NCBI RefSeq assembly: GCF_010183535.1
Contig: NC_071329.1
Coordinates: forward strand, 5,270,001-5,334,000
Reading direction: 5' to 3'
From: Caenorhabditis remanei
Lineage: Eukaryota; Nematoda; Chromadorea; Rhabditida; Rhabditidae
Length of the DNA: 64,000 nt
This document shows, piece by piece, positions 1 to 10,800 of this stretch. How positions within the stretch are numbered: the first letter of the stretch is position 1; each line of letters starts with the position of its first letter. The notes beneath the pieces are model-generated. The model was not told the origin of the DNA. It did no database searches and saw nothing but the letters and a program-made list of their open reading frames with translations. The translations under genes were made by a program, and so were the position numbers.

Positions 1-175
1 TAACTTTGAGGTTTCTTATTTCGTCGGGGAAAAACTGTACAAAAAATTGTAAACTACAAAAATGTAGCTCTAGTTTTGATCTACTTTCCTGAAAACTACA
101 TTTTTTTTTAAATTGCTGTTTTTAATTTTTAGTTTTATTGAAACTCTTACAACAAAGTTGTTTTGTTAATTATAG

Positions 176-3100
176 GTCTAAAAATTTTCAAAACCCAAAA
201 ATCATATTCCTTTCGTCAAATCCAAAAAGAATCGCACTTCCTAAGACACCCCGTGACAAAGTTCATTACGGTAGTGATGATAAGGCGAAAGAAAAAGTGA
301 TAAATGACACGGGAGATACATACGAGATCAAACATTTAACGACGCCTTTTTACCTTCTTCATTTCCAGGAAAAACCGACGGAAAACCGATTAGTGAGAAG
401 GATTTGGACAAGATTCGGCTGGATCACAAGGGTTTTGATAAGGTATGGAGAACACGTTGGTTTTTAAAAATTAGGGGAATTCCAGATAAAAACAATCCAT
501 ACGAATTGGTATGTCCACTCTATGAAGGCTCTGATCGCCCAACTCTCGAGGAATTTGCTCCCGAAACTTAACGATGGTATTTAGTTGGCATTGGCAGACA
601 TGAATTAACAGAAATCCTATTATAGATTTAAAAAACGAATTCGTTGACTGCTTGGAGAAAATTCACGACAAAAAAGATCTCGTGGAGTCATCGAAATGTG
701 TGATGAGAGCTCGTGAACAATACAAAACTCTGCAGAAGTGGAAGCCAGCGACGTAAGTTTCTTATACGACCTGAGGAGAGGTAGACTGCGAAAGCACGCG
801 TGGCGCAGATGGTAGTGCGCTAGGGTGGCGGGCGGCGACAGGGTGACCGCCGGCCGGTTCGACACCCACGCAATAGTAAAGTGCAATGAATGTATTGGAT
901 AAGTTTCGGCTGATTCTGATTGATGTAAGCTTTGTAACTTGCTGAGCACTGTTTTTTATTTTTTTTATTTAAAATTTTTCAGCGCAAAGTCTCCCATGGC
1001 ATTCCGAGTCGGAAAAGAAGAGATCAAGGCGGAAATCCAACGAAGAAAGAAGATAAGAATGGAGTCGAAGCAAGTGGTGAAGACAGCGGTCAAGATTCAA
1101 AAACTGGAATCATCGAAAAAAGAATTCCAGTACAAGACTTCAGAAGCCATAGAGAACAAAAGAAATGATTTGAAAATTGCCGCCAGAAAACAGAAACTCC
1201 AGAAACTCAAGAAACTTCGTAGAATTTCCACTAATGATGACGTCATGAGCCAGAAAATGAAGACGTGGAAAAACGAGAGAAGAATTGAACTCTGCAGGAA
1301 TAAGTTATCGTGCAATAAAGGAAAAACCAGCGATTTGATAATAGAGTTCAAGAAAAAATGGAGACACCAAAGATCTCGAAGTTTCCGAACGAAACGAAGT
1401 TTGACACGACTCGTCGTGGATTCCGTATCGAAATCCGATGGAAATGAGAACGGATTTTTTGTGAAGAATATGGATCAAATGCCGAGTTTGAAGACCCAAT
1501 CGTCAAAGTCGCCGGTGGAGAGAGTGACCAAGTTGTTGAGGACGCTTCTCTTTAGGAATCAGACTGATTCGTGAGTTTTTTTTTGAAAAAAATTTCTCGC
1601 GGGTTTCAAAATTTGCAACGTTAAGAGCTATTGGATACAGTAAAGATAAGTGCAGCAATTTTCCCTACAGTAACCCTTGAGTACTGTAACTGTAGTTCTT
1701 TTGAAACTATTGTCAAAACAAACTTTCTTGACATTCGGTGTTTGACCTAAGTTCCCGCGCTTAAAATAAGCCACGCCCTCTTTCCGTTGTCTCGGCTATG
1801 ATATTAGTCGAACTCCCCGATCTTTTCTAAATATATAGCCGAGACAACGGAAAGAGGGCGTGGCATATTTTAAGCGCGGGAACTTAGGTCCGCAAACACC
1901 GAATGTCAAGTAAGTTTGTTTTGACAATAAAAGGGCAAGAGCGGCTGAACCCTGTAAGTTTTGAGAACCTAGGCCTACCCGGTATACTGTAGGCCGAGGT
2001 ACTCTAGGTCAGAGCACAGCAGGTCTGGGTACTATAGGTCGAGGTACTGTAGGTTACGGTACTGTAGGCCAAGGTACAGTAGCATTTAGTACTGATGGTT
2101 AAGGTAGAACCAGTGCATTTGGTTTTTCAGATAACAGATACTGCTCATTCGGATACACTAGGCTCATCAAGTACTGTAGGTACTGTACTACTGTAAACTT
2201 TGGTACTGACATCTAGAGTACATTAGAGTTTAATACCGTAAGACGAGGTACTGTAGGTCACGGTTAGATAAGTTATGGCAGTATAGGTCGATGTACTGTA
2301 TGTTAAGGAACTTTAGACTTTTTTTACTGCTGGTTAAAGTTCATGAAGACTGGGTACTGTACAAAAAGTACTAACTGTATGATAAGGTATTTCAAGCTGG
2401 GGTAATACACTCGCTTGCCCCACCCCCTTCCCCCCCCCCCTTTATCAAATTGCTACAAAATACGAAAATCTCTTCCAGGGATCCAACATGGGCGGACACC
2501 TACAAAGCGCTGATCAACTTAAAAAAGAAAATGGACGAGAAGGAGAAAGAGTCGGGAGCCCGTGTGTACAACGAACGGATGTACGATTTGGTGTTGGATA
2601 TGCCACAGAAGGATCACGATTTTTCAATGTTTGATAAAGTAGGTCCCCTGTGAGGGTTTGGGGGCTTAGATCACGGTAAAATTCAAAAATTCCAGAAAAA
2701 AATGCCAGGACTCGTACGGCACGCGTTCGATCTGATGTCCACTATCGAGGGGAATAGTAAGAAGAAGGGAGACTCGAATATCAAATTTTTGAGGTACAGT
2801 TTTCAATGGTGGCCTAGAAAACTAGAAAAATTATAGTGGGGAAAGTTAGGCCAGGAAATTGAAATTGACTGAGAACCGGGTCATGTTACAACTACTTGTT
2901 AACGGAATTCAGTAGGCTCCGCCCACTTTCCATGACATCCTCAAACTTTTGAGACACTCTCATAGTTTCTTCTTAGTCTCTTTGCAAATTCTCCCTAATG
3001 ATACACGCGGAGATAAGCAAGAGAGACAATGGGTGATAAATCAAGAGATGAAGATAACGATGAAAGGTGTAATGTTATGATAGGGATAGGGGAACAGAAG

Positions 3101-6100
3101 AAACATGATGTGACATACATTTGACACTTGTTGTTAGAGGATGGGGGATTTATGATAAAATATTAGGTATGATGTCATGTTTTAGAAGTTAAAAAATCTG
3201 GTTATGAAAACGGCTCAAAACCAAGAATTCGTTCGGAAATTTCGAGTGAAATTTGACGGAAAACTGACTGAAGTTAAAAACCGACGCAGTTTTTCAATGT
3301 ATGCTCAAAACCTTGCTAAAATTGGCTGACATCCATTAAAATGTATGAAATGTATAAAAATTTTGGATATTTTAATGAAAAACCCCAATTTTTCCTTTAA
3401 AATGTTATTTTTCATTGTTAAAAATCCTAGTATTATTAATTTTCAAATTTCTTATCGTCCTGCTTTCATTAAAGCCGTTTCGATCAGAACTCCCCAAATC
3501 AGATCTAGCTTCGAAAGTTTTGATTTGAGTGGTTCATATTCGGGCGGTTCTTATTATAGGTAGCAATTTTTCTAACCATATCTTGTGTAACAGTTGAACC
3601 ACAATTTCAGCGGAACTTGCACATTATCAAAACTTTACTATCTTTATTTTTTAATTTAGCCCTTTCTTGTACGAACCCGTAATGATAGTTACATCGTTCT
3701 GAAATTAATAGGCATCAGACCCCGGCAGCAATATATTTAAAACCAGACTATGAGGCTTCTAAACATTAAAATTTTTTAAATTCATGCATATCCCAAACGA
3801 AATTCTTAAAACCAAGCCGTTTAAAAAGCAAAACGTTACAAAAGTTGGTCACATTAAAAACCGAGCTAAAACACATAAAATAAAGTGACAGTAATTATAT
3901 CAACTTATATTTGCCTAGTTCACAAGCGTCCAGTTTTGAGATGTCTCAGTTTCACATAATGCTTATTTGACATGTGACGGTTACCAAGTATCTCGTTCTG
4001 AAACGTGCTGAAACCGCAGTTACTAAACATGAGATGTTTTTAATTGAAGAACCTTTCCGTAATAAAAATAACTTTAAATAGGAGTTCAAACATATGGTTC
4101 GATGAGACAAACCGATAGTGACAAGACGTCGCGAGAAATCGCTTATGATAACTTTGACACCATCCGTTTTTATCGCCGTGGAATGTCCTTGATACGGACA
4201 TCACGATTCTAGGTTACTCGGAGAAAAAAGTGTGGGAGACTAAGGAACATCCGGATAGACAGACACACAGATCAATGGAAATCTAATCTAAGAATCCAAA
4301 TTTAACTATTCCAGCCCTCGTTTCGCCTCTGTTATGCCTGACAAGAACGAAAATCGTGGTCGCCTGTCGCCATCAATTCTCTCATTCTACAATGACGAGT
4401 CGGAAGATCAAATACTCCCGCTTCCGAAGGTGAGAAGTTCAAAAGATTATTTACGCCGGGGGGTTATCAGTCAAGTGAAGGATGTAGAAAGTGCGCTCTA
4501 TTGAGAAACCAGTCAAAAAACTAATTCTAGATGCTCGACGCCACTGGAATGCGTGGCAAGGATCGGGACAGTATCATTGAGCTAGTCATGGAAGTTTCTG
4601 GAGTCAAGGGCATTGTTCATGACGCTATGAAAATGTTGAAGTCGACGGAGATGCCTGAACTGGACCTGGCAATGGATAACAACGCCAAGAAGTCTCTGCA
4701 AATGGTTCAAGACATTCAAAAGTCGTATAATAGGAAGCAAAAGAAGGAAATGAGGAATAGCGGGTTCACGTTGATGAATCCGTTGCAGATGGAGAAATTG
4801 ATGTCAGAGCAAGGGATTCTCGGCAGAGATGATATATTCAATTTGAAGGAATATGCATTGATGACGATTGGACAGAGGAAGGAGATGGTGTGGGATATGG
4901 TTAGAGGAATAGCGTTTGGGTTGACAGATGCGGTGAGTTGGAAAACGGGTTTGGGACGTTTTGAAACCGGGACATTCTGAAACAAAACGTCAGTAAGAAA
5001 AGTCAAAATTTAATGAAAACTATGAGTTTTAACATAATGTTTTCAAGAATAAAAAAGTGGTTTTACATACTTGCGATGGGCCGGCGGGGCCGATTCTAAT
5101 CTGAATTTTTTACAGAAAAAGTCGAATTTTCAAAAATGTTTTCAAATTTCGATTAAAAGTCAAATGAACATAGGATTTCTGACTATTTTTGATAAAAACT
5201 TCAAAAAGCGTCAAAAATTTTGTGAAAAAAAGGTGCACGGGCCGGGCTAGAGATTTTGCAAGTATGAGTTTTTCGGATCAAATTTTAAACATTTTCTCTA
5301 TTTTCATTCTGATCAATTTTTCGCAAACTTCAAAGAATCTATCTTCAAATCTAGCGTTCTTCGTGAGAAACTGCGCCCGGCTTGAATTTCAGTCAATTTT
5401 CCGAAGTTCCTTTCCATTAGAATAGAATACGGTATTTCAAAACAGTGGAAACAAAAATTCTCATTTTTGCGTCGGACGCTGTACCGGTTTCAAAACGTCA
5501 CATATGGTCTCAAGTCTTTTTTTTCATAATCGATTCTTCCAGCAAGCCCCTCCTCAAATCTCACAAAACTCCACTCGTGTAAAACGTCAAGCAAACGGAG
5601 TTTGGGGACCACACATCTTGGCTCCAACAGTCTTGTCTCCAATTTTGTTCACACCGATTTATGGATTAAATGTGTTGGGTCCAACGGTAATAGTCTAAAA
5701 CTTAAAGTTGAAAATATTCGGGCGTTCATGATCCTAGGAACCTACTAGATATTACGAAAAGTTAGTTAACTTGAAAACTGTATCACGATGTACCTAATTG
5801 TCCCAGGTTGTTAAATTTTGTAGGGTGTATAGACCAATCCTAGATCTCTGTTTGTGTAGCTGACTACTTTTCGGTAAAAACCCTTTTACTGGGGTAATCA
5901 AATTAACTCTTTAGTCAAATCTATAAGTTTTCCCGATCCGTATATCACCATGGTCAATCCGTACAAAAAAGTTGTCAATTACAAAAATGTAGACCTAGTT
6001 TTGTTCTACCAATTTACAAGTTTTGGTTATTGTGGGGTGGTTTTGTGAGCCTTTTTTTACTGACACTTTTTTCAATGAGTTAATTTCATAAGTCTGCGCG

Positions 6101-7436
6101 ATAAGGCCCAGACTACCACCGCAGTTGCGCTAGAAAATCCGTGTTCCTAAAATGTGTTTTTGATAATTGGATACCGAATCTGTACGCAAAAAAAAACTCG
6201 AACGTTCACCGTCACGACAAGTTGTAACCCCTGTTACCAATAGAACGCGTTTGCGGAGATAGGCTGGGCCTTATCGTGAGTCTGTGATAAGCAGGGTTGG
6301 GAAATCCCGGGCCGGCCGGGCTGACAGAAATTTTTTGCCGGCCCGGTCAGATTCAAAAAATGTGCCCAATTTTTACACATTTTTTTTCGAAATTTTCATT
6401 AAAAAATAATCAAAATTCTCCAAAATTCTCGTACACTTCAGTTTTTAACGATATTTCAAATTATAGTCGAAAATTCTACTTTTTTGCAAAAATAATTCAA
6501 AATTTTTTCAAAAAATTTCAAATTTCTACAGTAGCGGGGCCTTTTGGGCCGATCGGGCCGGGCCGGGCCGGGCTGAGGAAAATTTTTCAGACGGCCCGGC
6601 CCGGAATTTCCAGCCATGGTGATAAATTTATTCGATAGTTATCAGCTCGGCACAGTTCTTACAACTGCGCTCCGACGAAATCCTTTTAAAAATGTCTCTT
6701 TTTCTCGAAGTCTCTCAATTTAGCACACAGTTTTCTCCGGTTTCGATAGAGAGCGATGGCAAATAAGTTTTTTTCGTTGGAAAAAGACAACTTTTTAAAA
6801 TTAGTGTTAAAATTAGTACAGTTTGTAGTAAAATTTTTAAAATCTGTTTGGGAAGTTCTGGACTTCGGCTGCCTCAAAAACTTCGATCTGCACTCTCTCA
6901 CTGCTCTTCACGGGTGGTTTTTACAACAAAAATTGTCAATTCACATATTCTGCAAAAATCGGTTTTCTGTAATGATCAGGGACGTCACGCATTATACTTT
7001 GGTCATTTTTGAGTTCTCAGATCCTTAGACAACTGATTATGCAGATTCTTGACAAAAAATTCTAAAAATGTCTTTCCAGGTGCTCTCGCCAGGTCTCTTC
7101 ACTCCTCTGATTCTCAACCCCGCCGTCCTCTCCCCCTACGTCTTCTCCCCAACCGTCGGAATCCCCTTCATCCTTTCCCCATACTTATTATCCCCATATG
7201 TCTTCTCCCCTCTAGTTATGGCTCCATTCATCCTCAACCCTTATGTCTTATCACCCAACGTCTTTAACCCTTACGTATTGTCCCCACTGATCCTCTCGCC
7301 ACTAGTCATTTGTCCGGATGTGGTATCCCCGATGACACTCGGCGGAGCTATACTGTCACCGGCAGTATTGTCACCATCCCTGCTATCCAAGTCCTATATT
7401 ATGGCCAATGTGTTGTCGCCAACGTTTTTGTCTTAA
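176..7436 (+). CDS. MLT-10-like moulting-cycle protein, first tandem copy (5' partial)
   Basis: Eleven exons join in phase: about 176-270, 369-442, 486-576, 626-752, 983-1570, 2479-2638, 2696-2793, 4315-4429, 4531-4932, 5543-5686 and 7080-7436 (TAA). They give roughly 750 residues without the N-terminus; no signal peptide is seen, so the gene starts left of the window. The middle is Lys/Glu-rich (exon 5). Exon 8 carries the family hallmark SPRFASVMP and LSPSILSFYND. The last two exons are a run of short repeats such as PYVLSP, PFILSP and FNPYVLSP. This architecture is that of the nematode Moulting cycle (MLT-10) family, secreted proteins made in cuticle-forming epidermis. All phases close and no lesion was found. 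The extreme 5' exon boundary is uncertain (133 is an alternative start). Confidence 0.85.
798..871 (+). other. tRNA-like element with A and B boxes
   Basis: A 74-base segment in intron 4 of the first MLT-10-like gene. It has an A-box-like TGGCGCAGATGG at 801-812 and a perfect B-box GGTTCGACACC at 856-866. Its ends (GCGTGG and CCACGC) can pair. The anticodon arm cannot be drawn and the spacing from T loop to 3' end is short, so it is not a working tRNA. It is more likely a tRNA-derived repeat or a Pol III promoter relic. Confidence 0.4.
1708..1929. mobile_element. Palindromic MITE in intron 5 of MLT-10-like gene 1
   Basis: The two halves are near-perfect inverted copies around a short AT spacer near 1800-1830. 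Both ends read TATTGTCAAAACAAAC, giving TA flanks, as expected for Tc1/mariner-type non-autonomous elements. No coding capacity. Confidence 0.75.
1975..2400. repeat. Degenerate tandem GGTACTGTAGG-type repeats
   Basis: The motif GGTACTGTAGGTC recurs many times with irregular spacing and decay. It fills the 3' half of intron 5 of the first MLT-10-like gene. A related TACAGTACC repeat lies in an intron of the second copy. Confidence 0.6.
6290..6620. repeat. Palindromic element with GGCCCGGCC ends
   Basis: GC-rich ends (GGGCCGGCC type) in inverted orientation flank an A/T-rich centre of about 200 bases. It lies in intron 10 of the first MLT-10-like gene. The same architecture occurs at 26146-26459 and 38451-38731. 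Confidence 0.6.
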
Positions 7437-7793
7437 AATTTGTTTTAAAATTTTTGTTGTAATAGGTTATTTCCCTCTTACCGGTCTCATTTCTAGGTAG
7501 TCAATATTTTTTCTTTCTTTTTTTAAAATTTCGATCTTTGTGCCCCGGCACCCTAATTCCCTCTAAGCCAACTTAAAACCCTTAGTCACTATCCAGTTGA
7601 CGACCTTACAAAAAAATTGTTCCCAAATTATTTTTATTTCCGAGCATGTGAAAGCCCCGCCCCCAAAAAATGTTGGCCCCATCTTATATATTTTTTGTTT
7701 ACTGGTTTTTTTCTCTCTCTCCGACGTCTTCTTCTCAGTTTTCCCCCCATTCACTTTTACCCGTTTCATAGCTAAGCTATACGTATTTCATAT

Positions 7794-7799
7794 AATAAA
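7794..7799 (+). terminator. Poly(A) signal of MLT-10-like gene 1
   Basis: AATAAA lies 358 bases after the stop codon of the first gene and about 90 bases before the spliced-leader acceptor proposed for the second. Confidence 0.5.
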
Positions 7800-7880
7800 G
7801 ATAACAATGGAATTGAGTTAAGTGGGTCAGCAGCAGGAGACAAGATAGATAATCGGTATAGTTAGGTGATAACTTTCACA

Positions 7881-7888
7881 CTTACCAG
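7881..7888 (+). promoter_or_regulatory. Candidate spliced-leader trans-splice acceptor
   Basis: CTTACCAG ends six bases before ATGATG of the second MLT-10-like gene, with no upstream exon in reach. The distance to the preceding AATAAA is what is known for SL2-type operons in Caenorhabditis. Inference only. Confidence 0.45.
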
Positions 7889-7894
7889 TAACGG

Positions 7895-10800
7895 ATGATG
7901 ATAGGCTATACTACTGTCATTATTTCACTTTTATTTTTGGTTTCTGGAAATGAAGCTAGTGGTACGAATCCCTTGATCTCTAACAAAGATGTTCCTGGTA
8001 AGCAAGCGCAATGTTCTTGGCACGATGCCAACTGTCGTGCGACACGATGGCAGTGTGTAAATATACGCCCCGCGAGACGCTTTTCTTCTGTGCAGTCATG
8101 TCCGAGTGGTTAAGGAGATTGACTAGAAATCAATTGGGCTCTGCCCGCGTAGGTTCGAATCCTGCTGACTGCGGAGAATTTTTGGTTTTTTTTGGATTTT
8201 TTGGGTTTTTGAGAAAGGGCTGGTTGGACAGAGCAAAAATAGTACATCATTTTTGTAGTTGACCATTTTTTGTAGGAACACTACCTTGAAAGTTATAAGT
8301 TGTAAAATGAAAATCTCCTAAATTTCGCTCATTTGCATTGAAGGGGCAAATAAAATATTTGTCTAAATTTTTCGAAATTGTTGAATTTCCAACGCAACTT
8401 TACGCGGGTATTACAGTATTTTCATTTTCACATAGACAGCAGTGCGAGGCGTAAATTTTTCCGAGTCGCATTCCGTACGCGTTGCGGTTTATATTGAAAG
8501 ACACGAAAACTTTGAATTTGGCACGCAGACAAATCTTTTTTGGCACCGTGCCAACCGTTGTGCGACAGAGCGCGTTTTAGGAAAAAAACAATCATAATTT
8601 TCACTTTTCCATTAAAAATGCGCGACTTTAACAGTGCCTTTTCCTGATTGTCCTCAGGTTTTCAAATTTTATAGGTTTTGAAGGCCAAAAGTAGAAATTT
8701 ATTTTTGTAGTTGCAAGTTTTTGGTGCGGACCCTCTCTAGAAGGTTATGGGTGGCCTAAGGGAGTATCCCTGAAACTTCTCAGGGAGGGCCCGTGCAAAA
8801 AATTGTCAACTACAGTAATGAAGCTCTGTTTTTGATCTACAAACCTTACAAAACTTGACAACCAAGAACAATCCGAGTTACTGTAGTGCTTCACCGAAAA
8901 TTGTCATATTTTAACTGAAAACTGCGAAAAATGTAGATTGTAGAGTATCTGTATATCCGGATGTCTATATTTTTTTCAGAATCCCTCCGATCTCAACTGC
9001 TAACCATCCCCGAAAAACAAAAACTTGCGAAACTCCACTACGACTGGTACGGCTACTCCTTGAAGCGTTTAATGGTGCAACTCGGGAAGTCTGTGCTCAA
9101 AAATCTGGATTCTGGTGAGTCCCCGTCCCCTCTCTCCTCATGATTTTTAATTTTTAATGAGCTCCAAAAAGTTTCTGTCATGTCTGAAAAAAGTGGAGTG
9201 CACAGCGAAATCAGAAGAGTTGGAGAGTGTCGCCAGATGCTTGACGGCCGCGAAAATGAAGGAGATGAAGTTGAAAAAGTTGGGATGGAAGAGGAAAAAG
9301 TTAGTCCGCGGGGGCGTCAGCAAGGAGGAAATAGTAGTGAAGAAACGAACGAAAAGGAGTTACCGGTTCAAAGATGAGAATCGATTTTTTGTAAGTGTCA
9401 CTCTGTCTGTTTGTCTGTCATTCCAGATGTCGCCCAGTTCAGATCAAAACTCAATCCTCATACAACCTGAAAGACCCTCCATCCAGTCCAATCTCAAAAT
9501 TTTCGAATCTCCTCCTGACACTTCTGAAGAACACGACGTCATCGGAAGCAGAGGAGAAGTGGGCTTCCACGTTTCGAAGGATGAAAAGGTGAGGCTTTTG
9601 GATGGAGAATTTGATACGACAGACGAAAAATTGAGTATTTTGTAGGACTGGGCTGATTGGGGGAGACATTTGGAAAATAGGGTATTTTGTAGTGTACAGA
9701 TCTAGGTGTGAGATAAAAAAATGGTGGCGGTGGCAAGTTTTTAAAACAAAAGATTCAGATCAAAGTGCCTATTGTGGTTAAGAGATCAAAACGCAGAATT
9801 GAATATACTGTAATTATGAACAGCTAGACTTGTAAAATCCCGGCTCAAACTTAACTTCTTAGTGAAAATAGACAATCTTCGAGATTGTGTCACGGTATTT
9901 TAAATCATCCCAGAATTAAAAAAAAATATAGAGTGTGTAAATCAAATTTGACCACTTTTTTGTACGAGCCTTTCTTGGATTACTGTAAGTTTGGGAAGAC
10001 TTGACAGCTTAATATCTATTGAAACCTACTACAGTAATCATTGATAGCATACTTGTCAAAGCCCGGATAATTGCGCCAAAACTCAAAACAAATTTTTCCG
10101 AATTTTTGAATTTTTTTGAATATTTTTCGAGAAAAAGCCAAATTTTCGACAAAATAAAGAAGAAATTCTTAAAAATCATGAAAAATGTCAAATTGAAAAA
10201 ATGAAAAATTGAAAAAATTGGATCCCAACAACATCATACTGTTGTTTAGCATATTTGCAAACCGGGCTGGCGCGTAACTAGCTTAAACCGCAATGTTATG
10301 AGCTGAAAAATATTCCAAATTGTAGATCTCGGCGAGTTATATCTCGATTACCTTCTACGGGCAGGATCATTATTTGTTAATGTGCTGCGAAACGGGAAAA
10401 AATACCAAAAAACAATTCTAGTCCGGCCCGCGGAACAACAATCGAGCTACAAAATTTTGCGCATTTCGATTAAAAAACTATTGAATGCTGTTAGAATCCA
10501 TACCTTATTACTAATCTTTGTCTTCAAGGCTTCTCACCTACAAAACACGAAAACCTCACTACCCTCAGATATCCGGATCACAAGCAACATTCTGAACAAT
10601 CCAGCTAAACCTATAAAGCTTACGCGCGCGCGGGAATTCAAATTATATATCGTTGTGATTTGTTCCAATGATAACACAAACACAACAGGGGGGTTCTTAG
10701 TATCTGTTCGCATGACACCTTTTGTCTCTCATGATAATAAAAACATAGAATAATAGAATCTAGTCGGGTTGTGTCGTGTCAGAATCAGAAATTAGAATCG

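Noticed and set aside
6297..6638. Plus-strand frame MGNPGPAGLTEIF
   Set aside because: Entirely inside a palindromic GC-ended repeat in an intron.
7049..7267. Plus-strand frame beginning MTKNSKNVF
   Set aside because: It overlaps the last exon of the first MLT-10-like gene in another phase; the repeat-rich frame is clearly the real one.
9180..9377. Plus-strand frame MSEKSGVHSEIRR as an alternative exon
   Set aside because: It could be entered through an AAAAAG acceptor, but it hits a stop and does not align with gene 1, whereas the overlapping FLSCLKKVEC frame does.
10382..10753. 123-residue plus-strand frame
   Set aside because: Overlaps a MITE half copy in an intron; no splice or homology support.
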